Assembly: GCA_035711465.1 (NCBI GenBank)
Contig: DASTCC010000213.1
Location: 1-10,835, forward strand
Direction: 5' to 3'
From: DASTCC01 sp035711465
GTDB taxonomy: Bacteria > Acidobacteriota > Vicinamibacteria > Vicinamibacterales > SCN-69-37
Length of the DNA: 10,835 nucleotides
Position 1 is the first letter of the stretch; each line of letters starts with the position of its first letter. A program made the translations under genes and the position numbers. Shown here in pieces: positions 6,225 to 10,835 of this stretch. A model generated the notes under the pieces. That model was not told the DNA's origin. It saw only the letters and a program-made list of their open reading frames with translations, and did no database searches.

Positions 6225-7310
6225 ATGGACGAGATGGTGAAGCTCGGGCTTCGCGGTGCCAATCCGGGAAAACCGGCGCTGCCTGACGAAACGGGCTTCG
6301 ATCTCGCGGATCGCCTCCTCGCCCACCTCATCGACTACGCTCCGGACAACGACGCCGACGATCTCGCGAACTTCCGGCGCAGCCTGGCCCGCCTGCGCGG
6401 CGAGCTCACCGCGCCGCCGCCGGTGATCGCCGCCGCCCTGGAGTGCGCCGCGCTCTGCGCCGACTACCTGAAGACCTCGCGCGGCTACGTCGCCCACCGC
6501 GAAGCCGAGCTCAAGGAGATGATCCGGATGCTCCGCGACGCGCTGGCGACCGCGTTTGGCGACGGCACGGCATTCAACGCCAGGGTGATGTCGGGCCTCG
6601 AGCGCGTCGACAGCCTGACCCGCATCGACGACATCGTCGAGCTCAAGCGGACGCTGGCCGCCGAGGTGTCGTCGCTGCGGCGCACCGTCGAAGAGAAGCA
6701 GAAGCGCGATAAGGAAGAAGGCGCGCGCGTCCACGAACGCTTCGAGGTGCTGCGGTCGAAGCTGATGCGCGCCGAGCAGGAAGCGCTCGTCGACGGCCTC
6801 ACCCGCGTCGCCAATCGCACCGCCTTCGATCGGACGTTGCCGCACTCGATCGCCGCGGCGATCACCTCGAGCCGCCCGCTGGCCCTGGCGATGGTCGACG
6901 TCGACAACTTCAAGTCGGTGAACGACTCGCACGGCCACGCCATCGGCGACCGCGTCCTGATCTGCGCGGCGAACTGGCTCACCAAGGGCGTCCGCCGCAC
7001 CGATGTCGTCGCCCGCTACGGCGGCGAGGAATTCGCCGTCATTCTCCACGACTCGCAGATCGCCGACGTCGAAGCGCGGCTCCGCGTCATCCTCGCCGAC
7101 ATCGCCGCGCGCAGCTTCGAGTACGACGCCGGCGGCCAGGTGCGCACCGTCCAGTTCACCGTGAGCTGCGGTGTCGCCGAGCTCATCGCCGGCGACTCGG
7201 TCGACGATCTCATCCGCCGCGCCGACGACGCGCTCTACGAGGCGAAACGCAAAGGCAAGAACCGGGTGATCGCGCGGAAGCGATCGATTCTCGGCAGCCT
7301 GCCGAGTTAG
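6225..7310 (+). CDS. GGDEF diguanylate cyclase
   Basis: The enzyme condenses two GTP into the second messenger cyclic di-GMP. The 361-aa protein has no signal peptide or membrane segment and should be cytoplasmic. Residues 1-180 are a helical region of unknown type, with a likely coiled coil at about 140-187 that could drive the dimerisation these enzymes need. The GGDEF domain begins at DGLTRVANR (190-198), contains DVDNFKSVND and HGH (225-238) for metal and nucleotide binding, and has an intact active site GGEEF (266-270). The product-inhibition I-site RxxD is present (R257-D260), so feedback control is expected. No EAL domain is present. The gene lies 59 bp after the sigma-54 activator, behind a hairpin and a sigma-28-like promoter, suggesting a role in the motile-to-sessile switch. 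The ATG at 6225 has no good Shine-Dalgarno; ATG 6234 is an alternative. Confidence 0.93.
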   Translation: MDEMVKLGLRGANPGKPALPDETGFDLADRLLAHLIDYAPDNDADDLANFRRSLARLRGELTAPPPVIAAALECAALCADYLKTSRGYVAHREAELKEMIRMLRDALATAFGDGTAFNARVMSGLERVDSLTRIDDIVELKRTLAAEVSSLRRTVEEKQKRDKEEGARVHERFEVLRSKLMRAEQEALVDGLTRVANRTAFDRTLPHSIAAAITSSRPLALAMVDVDNFKSVNDSHGHAIGDRVLICAANWLTKGVRRTDVVARYGGEEFAVILHDSQIADVEARLRVILADIAARSFEYDAGGQVRTVQFTVSCGVAELIAGDSVDDLIRRADDALYEAKRKGKNRVIARKRSILGSLPS

Positions 7311-7324
7311 TCCGTCATCGGATC

Positions 7325-7417
7325 AAAACACTGAACCTTGGAGATCAGTGGAGATCCGTGGAGGGGTTCAAAGAATGACATCCAAGAATCTCCACGACCT
7401 CCAGGGTTCAATGTTTT
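7325..7417. terminator. Long inverted repeat, probable bidirectional terminator between convergent genes
   Basis: The outer arms 7325-7343 and 7399-7417 pair over 19 positions with one mismatch and one G-U wobble. An inner perfect 8-bp stem joins 7348-7355 (GTGGAGAT) with 7388-7395 (ATCTCCAC). The left arm begins with AAAA and the right arm ends with TTTT, so transcripts from either side would end in a U-run after a strong hairpin. It lies between the ends of the cyclase and the enolase-superfamily gene, which point towards each other. Short GTGGAGATC-type direct repeats in the left half suggest it may belong to a dispersed intergenic repeat. Confidence 0.7.
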
Positions 7418-7436
7418 CACTTGAAGCGCCGAGCGC

Positions 7437-8540
7437 TCACGGCATCGTCAACACCGGCGCCGGCAGACGCGACTCGTCGACGTGCAGGCCGAGCCCTGGC
7501 GACGTCGGCACCGCCAGCCGGCCTTCCGCGCGCCGCGGCGCGTCGTCGGCGACGCTGACGTCGATGTAGCTGTTGAAGTCGGTTGACGTGAACAGGAACT
7601 CCGGCCGCGTGCTGCCGGCCAGGTGCGCGATCGCGGCGGTCGCGACGTCGCCGCCCCAGCTGTCTTCGATCGTCATCACGATGCCAAGCGTCTCGCACAG
7701 GTCGCGCATCTGCTTCGCGCGCGTGAGCCCGCCGACGCGCGAGATCTTGATGTTGATGACGTCCATCGCCCTGGCCTCGTACGCCTGGATGAACGGGATC
7801 GGTCCGGTCATCAGCTCGTCGAGCACCATCGGCTGCGGGGTGCGATCGCGGACGACGAGGCATTCGGGCAGCGTCGCGCAGGGCTGTTCGACGTAGCAGT
7901 CGACGCCGGCAATGCCCTGCACCACGCGCAGCGCCTGGTGTGGGAGCCAGCCGGTGTTCGCGTCGGCGACGAGCACGTCGCCCGGCTGGAGCACGCGCCG
8001 GCATGCGAGCACGCGCTGGATGTCGACGTCGGGATCGCCGCCGACCTTGAGTTGAAATCGCCGGTAGCCCTCAGCGCGATAGCGCTGCACGTCGTCGGCC
8101 ATCTTCTGCGGCTCGGCCTGCGAGATCGCGCGATAGAGCGGATACGCGTCCACCCATGCACCGCCGAGGAGCCGCGCGATCGGCGCGCCGAGCGACTGGC
8201 CGAGGATGTCCCAGCAGGCGACGTCGATCGGCGACTTCACATAGAGATGACCGGCGAGCGCGGCGTCCATCGCCGCGTTGATCGCGCGCAGCTTCGTCGG
8301 GTCCTGGCCGATGATCGACGGCGCGATCTCGCGCACGCCGGAGGGCACGCCGTGCGAGTGCGCTTCCATGTACGACGCGCCGAGCGGACACACTTCGCCG
8401 AAGCCGGAGAGGCCGGCGTCGGTCGACACCTTCACCAGCGTGGTCAGGAACCGCGACACGGAATGGCCGCCCGACCAGGCGTAGGTCTTGTCGTGCAGGC
8501 CATAAGAGAGCTGATAGACGTCGATGCGGGTAATCTTCAT
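7437..8540 (-). CDS. Enolase-superfamily enzyme (MLE/MR type), resembles cis-3-hydroxy-L-proline dehydratase
   Basis: Numbering counts from the first possible ATG at 8555 (372 aa). The family usually starts at MKITRIDVYQ, so I prefer ATG 8540-8538 (367 aa). No clear ribosome binding site decides. A capping domain covers about 6-130. The barrel carries the Mg ligands D198 (VADANTGW), E223 (YVEQPC) and D246/E247 (LDE), and the sixth-strand base K270 (IKISRVGG). The second strand reads QLK (168-170), so the usual first Lys of KxK is Gln while catalytic K170 is kept. The FQLKVGGDPD and AWSGGHSV elements resemble what I recall of cis-3-hydroxy-L-proline dehydratases and related proline/betaine epimerases, but no proline-catabolism neighbour supports this. 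Substrate assignment is tentative; the superfamily is certain. It converges on the cyclase gene and diverges from the YdeI-family gene. Confidence 0.88.
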   Translation of the reverse strand: MKITRIDVYQLSYGLHDKTYAWSGGHSVSRFLTTLVKVSTDAGLSGFGEVCPLGASYMEAHSHGVPSGVREIAPSIIGQDPTKLRAINAAMDAALAGHLYVKSPIDVACWDILGQSLGAPIARLLGGAWVDAYPLYRAISQAEPQKMADDVQRYRAEGYRRFQLKVGGDPDVDIQRVLACRRVLQPGDVLVADANTGWLPHQALRVVQGIAGVDCYVEQPCATLPECLVVRDRTPQPMVLDELMTGPIPFIQAYEARAMDVINIKISRVGGLTRAKQMRDLCETLGIVMTIEDSWGGDVATAAIAHLAGSTRPEFLFTSTDFNSYIDVSVADDAPRRAEGRLAVPTSPGLGLHVDESRLPAPVLTMP

Positions 8541-8575
8541 GGTCGCGCGCATCATAGCCGACGGAGACCACGCTC

Positions 8576-9157
8576 TTGACGAAGCCGACGTTCTTTCGGA
8601 CCGCTGCCGAGTTCCGCCGCTGGCTGAAGGCCCACGGGGAACAGGAGACCGAGATCTGGATCGGATTCCACAAGCTTGCCTCCGGCCGGTCGAGCATGAC
8701 CTACCCGGAAGCGGTCGACGAGGCGCTGTGCTTCGGCTGGATCGACGGCGTCCGCCGGAGCCTCGACGCCGACAGCTACGTGCAGCGCTTCACGCCACGC
8801 AAGAAGGACAGCTACTGGAGCAGGATCAACCTCGCGAAGTTCGCGAAGTTGAAGGACGCGGGCCGCGTGGCTGCGCCCGGACACGCCGCCTTCGAGCGGC
8901 GCACGGACAAGAAGCAGGCGCGCTACTCGTTCGAGAACGCGCCGAAGACGCTGTCATCGAAGTACATCAAGACGTTCAAGGCCAATCGTGACGCCTGGCG
9001 CTTCTACGAAGCGCAACCGCCGGGCTACCGCCGCGTGACGACGTTCTACGTCATGTCAGCGGCGAAAGAAGAGACGCGCGAGCGGCGGCTGGCGCGGCTG
9101 ATTGCGGATTCGGCGGCGGGACGGCGGATCGGGCTGTTGGAGAAGAAGAAGACGTGA
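8576..9157 (+). CDS. YdeI/OmpD-associated family protein
   Basis: This 193-aa basic, soluble protein has the layout of the YdeI/OmdA family. The N-terminal part contains FRRWLKAHG (about 13-21), EIWIGFHK (26-33), then YPEAVDEALCFGWIDGVRRS (43-62), and RFTPRKKDSYWSRIN (about 70-84), the hallmark motifs. The C-terminal part (about 140-190) contains the FYVMSAAKEETRERRLARLI helix typical of the OmdA domain. The family has been linked to bacteriocin resistance in enterobacteria, but its biochemical role is unknown and I would not transfer that function. The start is TTG at 8576, with GGAG 9 nt upstream. The gene diverges from the enolase-superfamily gene with only about 35 bp between starts, so their promoters must overlap or be very compact. 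Confidence 0.9.
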   Translation: MTKPTFFRTAAEFRRWLKAHGEQETEIWIGFHKLASGRSSMTYPEAVDEALCFGWIDGVRRSLDADSYVQRFTPRKKDSYWSRINLAKFAKLKDAGRVAAPGHAAFERRTDKKQARYSFENAPKTLSSKYIKTFKANRDAWRFYEAQPPGYRRVTTFYVMSAAKEETRERRLARLIADSAAGRRIGLLEKKKT

Positions 9158-9159
9158 TC

Positions 9160-9235
9160 GGCTTGGGGCTTGGGGCCTTCTTCAGGCTCGCGGCTCGGGG
9201 CTCGGGGCCTCTTCAGGCTCGGGGCTTGCGGCGGG
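9160..9235. repeat. Degenerate GGGGCTC / CTTCAGGCTCG repeats at convergent gene ends
   Basis: The stretch between two convergent genes is built from GGCTTGGGG, GGCTCGGGG and a longer unit seen twice: GGGGCCTTCTTCAGGCTCG at 9172-9190 and, one base shorter, GGGGCCTCTTCAGGCTCG at 9204-9221, about 31 bp apart. The second unit runs into the 3' end of the small membrane protein gene. Similar GAGCC/GAGCCC repetition occurs at 9486-9502. This looks like simple-sequence expansion in intergenic DNA, with no gene function visible. Confidence 0.55.
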
Positions 9236-9464
9236 GCTTGCCTGCGAGCTCCGGCAGGTTGCCGTCGGCGTCCTCCGGATCGCGGGCCTCGGCTTTCTCT
9301 TCGACGATGATCTCGATCGCGTGCCGCCGATCTTCGTTCAGGAGATCGTAGACCGCTCCAACAGCCGCAGGTCCGGTTCGACGGCGACGCACTTTGACGA
9401 GTACGACGACCACCATCGCCAGAGCGAACGCCGCGATGGTTCCCTGAAGTGCCAGCTGGTACAT
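9213..9464 (-). CDS. Small single-span membrane protein, hypothetical
   Basis: I do not recognise a family. The 83-aa product starts MYQLALQGTIAAF, with one hydrophobic segment at about residues 5-23, followed by a positively charged stretch KVRRRR (24-29), which predicts a short periplasmic N-terminus and a cytoplasmic tail. The tail (30-83) holds YDLLNEDRRHAIEIIVEEKA, probably helical and strongly charged, and a basic end KPRRKPRA. The membrane-anchor-plus-tail organisation is not expected from a chance frame, which favours a real gene. The start is ATG at 9464-9462 with only a weak ribosome binding site. It converges on the YdeI-family gene and diverges from the permease gene. Confidence 0.66.
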   Translation of the reverse strand: MYQLALQGTIAAFALAMVVVVLVKVRRRRTGPAAVGAVYDLLNEDRRHAIEIIVEEKAEARDPEDADGNLPELAGKPRRKPRA

Positions 9465-9516
9465 GTCCGGTCATTGTCGCAGACCGGAGCCGAGCCCGAG
9501 CCCGGCGTCCGAGTCC

Positions 9517-9549
9517 GTCAACCCGAGCAGAAGAGCCGCTCGGGTTGAC
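9517..9549. repeat. Perfect 12-bp inverted repeat overlapping a -35 box
   Basis: GTCAACCCGAGC (9517-9528) and GCTCGGGTTGAC (9538-9549) are exact reverse complements with a 9-nt spacer. The site is between two divergent genes, so it is not a normal gene-end terminator. Its right arm contains most of the TTGACA -35 hexamer of the permease promoter, so it could be an operator for a dimeric repressor or a transcribed hairpin on the minus strand. Confidence 0.6.
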
Positions 9550-9573
9550 ATTCTACCCAAGCCGGCATAGCCT
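9545..9573 (+). promoter_or_regulatory. Housekeeping-type promoter of the permease gene
   Basis: TTGACA (9545-9550) is a perfect -35 box. After an ideal 17-bp spacer comes TAGCCT (9568-9573), a weak -10 that keeps the key T, A and final T. The expected start near 9580 leaves about 6 nt before the ATG at 9586, so the mRNA would be nearly leaderless, in line with the lack of a Shine-Dalgarno. Confidence 0.5.
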
Positions 9574-9585
9574 CCTCCCATTCCG

Positions 9586-10835
9586 ATGTTCCGGCGCCGA
9601 CGCTCGCGTGATCCGCGCGACTTCGCCGACGAAGTCCGCGCCCACCTCGAGCTCGAGGAAGCGCGCCTGCGCGAGGACGGCTCGAGCGCCGACGAGGCGC
9701 ATCGACAGGCCCGACGCGCGTTCGGATATCCCACCGGCGACGTCGAGCGCGTCTACGAAGCGCGGCCCGGACGCTGGCTCGAGACGCTCGTCCAGGACGT
9801 ACGCTACGGATGGCGACTGATGCACCGCAGTCCCGGCTTCACCGCCGTCGCGGTGCTCGTGCTCTCGCTCGGCATCGGCGTCAACACGGCGCTGTTCTCG
9901 ATCATCAACGCGCTGTTCTTCAAGCCGCTGCCGATCGAGCGGCCGGAGACGCTCGTCTATTTCTACACCGTCAACCAGTACGGGCAGTCGATGCGATCGG
10001 TCTGCTGCCGGTTCGCGGACGGACTGACGTCGGAAGCCTCGGACCTCGTCGACTTCAGTTACAACTGGCGCGTCACCTCGCGCGTGTCCATCGACGGCGA
10101 AACCGAAGCGCTCTCCGGCGAGTGGATCGAATCGTCGTACTTCGATCTGCTCGGCGTCCGTCCCGCGCTCGGCCGTGCCCTCGGTCCCGCGGAGGACGAG
10201 CCCGCAACGCCGGAGCGGGCCGTGGTGATCAGCGACGAGCTCTGGGGGCGGCGATTCAAGCGCGATCCGGCGGCGCTCGGCACGCAGATCCGCATCAACA
10301 ACCGCCATTTCTCGATCGTCGGGGTGATGCCGCCGGACTTCCGCGGACTGGCCGATCCCTGGACGCCGTCGCACTACTGGACGACGCGGATGCAGGCGCG
10401 CGACCTGCCCCCCGGTTATCAGGAACCGACGCTCGGCCGCTTGAAGCCAGGCGTGACGATCGAGGAGCTTCGCGCCCTGATCGCCGCCGCCTTGCCGCGC
10501 TGGAATCAGGACTACGTCGATACCCTGGACCGCGGCAATCCGAACTACCAGCGGCTGGCCGACATCGCCTTTCGCTCCCGCCTGCGCGTCGAACGTGCCG
10601 CCGACGTCGCACTGCCGTTCAGCCCCGACGCGACGCTCGTGCCTCCGTCGGTGCTCGTGGCGGTGACCTCCGTGGTTGGCCTCGTGCTGCTCATCGCCGT
10701 CGCGAACATCGCCGGCCTGCTGCTGGCTCGAGGCGTGACCCGCACCGGTGAGGTGGCGGTGCGGCGGGCGCTCGGCGCCGCCGGCGGCCGCCTCACGCGT
10801 CAGCTGCTCACCGAAGGCGTCCTGCTGGCCGGGTG
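9586..10835 (+). CDS. ADOP-family MacB/FtsX-type ABC permease, N-terminal part (runs off window)
   Basis: The frame is open from ATG 9586 to the window end (416 codons plus 2 bases); full ADOP proteins are about 800-900 aa, so roughly half is present. Residues 1-70 form the charged helical prefix typical of the family (FADEVRAHLELEEARLRE at 13-30, QDVRYGWRLMHRSPGFT at 70-86). The first membrane segment is at about 86-111. A MacB-type extracytoplasmic domain spans about 112-345, with landmarks YFDLLGVRPALGRAL (185-199) and VVISDELWGRRF (213-224). The second membrane segment (about 355-380) is followed by AVRRALGAAGGRLTRQLLTE (391-410), the conserved cytoplasmic loop. These permeases lack an adjacent ATPase gene in many acidobacteria and their substrates are unknown. 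An in-frame TAG at 9568 excludes longer starts. The later hallmark, a second FtsX domain, is not visible here. Confidence 0.9.
   Translation, partial: MFRRRRSRDPRDFADEVRAHLELEEARLREDGSSADEAHRQARRAFGYPTGDVERVYEARPGRWLETLVQDVRYGWRLMHRSPGFTAVAVLVLSLGIGVNTALFSIINALFFKPLPIERPETLVYFYTVNQYGQSMRSVCCRFADGLTSEASDLVDFSYNWRVTSRVSIDGETEALSGEWIESSYFDLLGVRPALGRALGPAEDEPATPERAVVISDELWGRRFKRDPAALGTQIRINNRHFSIVGVMPPDFRGLADPWTPSHYWTTRMQARDLPPGYQEPTLGRLKPGVTIEELRALIAAALPRWNQDYVDTLDRGNPNYQRLADIAFRSRLRVERAADVALPFSPDATLVPPSVLVAVTSVVGLVLLIAVANIAGLLLARGVTRTGEVAVRRALGAAGGRLTRQLLTEGVLLAG

Noticed and set aside
5838..7049. Minus-strand frame of 403 codons opposite activator and cyclase genes
   Set aside because: It spans two real genes and the promoter between them; product has no recognisable domain.
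7623..8579. Plus-strand frame of 318 codons opposite the enolase-superfamily gene
   Set aside because: His/Arg/Asp-rich antisense shadow; the minus-strand gene has all metal ligands and catalytic lysines.
9160..9235. CRISPR-like repeats
   Set aside because: Units are short, overlapping and degenerate with no unique spacers; they fit simple-sequence repetition.
9553..10374. Minus-strand frame of 273 codons opposite the permease
   Set aside because: Antisense to an open ADOP permease frame with clear membrane segments and signature loop.

Overview
The window comes from a high-GC Gram-negative bacterium, most likely an acidobacterium (Vicinamibacteria-like). The lineage call rests mainly on the right edge, where a MacB/FtsX-type permease with an N-terminal amphipathic prefix matches the acidobacterial 'duplicated orphan permease' (ADOP) family. 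High GC, frequent GTG/TTG starts and tightly packed genes fit but do not prove this.

Left half (1-4116, minus strand): an early flagellar operon read right to left as flgB-flgC-fliE-fliF-fliG-fliH. It encodes the proximal rod proteins, the MS-ring/rod adaptor, the MS ring, the rotor switch protein and the start of the export-ATPase regulator, which is cut by the window edge. Genes are 2-16 nt apart or overlap, so they are probably co-transcribed and translationally coupled.

Centre (4117-4767): a 651-bp non-coding region between flgB and a divergent gene for a sigma-54 activator of the NtrC/FlrC type. Each direction has a sigma-54 (-24/-12) promoter match with exact spacing. Between them lies an array of four near-identical GGGAATCC-type sites spaced 20, 21 and 19 bp apart, a plausible enhancer. 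The leader of the activator gene adds an attenuator-like hairpin and a second hairpin over the ribosome binding site. The activator keeps GAFTGA, Walker A/B and a Fis-type HTH, but its receiver lacks the usual N-terminal acidic pair.

Immediately downstream (6225-7310) is a soluble GGDEF diguanylate cyclase with an I-site, preceded by a sigma-28-like (FliA) promoter. The window therefore seems to combine a motility master regulator, its target operon and a c-di-GMP enzyme probably expressed with the flagellum.

Right part (7311-10835): ordinary accessory genes. A large convergent inverted repeat (probable bidirectional terminator) separates the cyclase from an enolase-superfamily enzyme resembling cis-3-hydroxy-L-proline dehydratase. 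Then come a YdeI/OmpD-associated family protein, a small single-span membrane protein and the 5' part of the ADOP permease. The permease promoter carries a perfect TTGACA -35 that overlaps a perfect 12-bp inverted repeat. No RNA genes, CRISPR arrays, insertion sequences or phage genes were seen.
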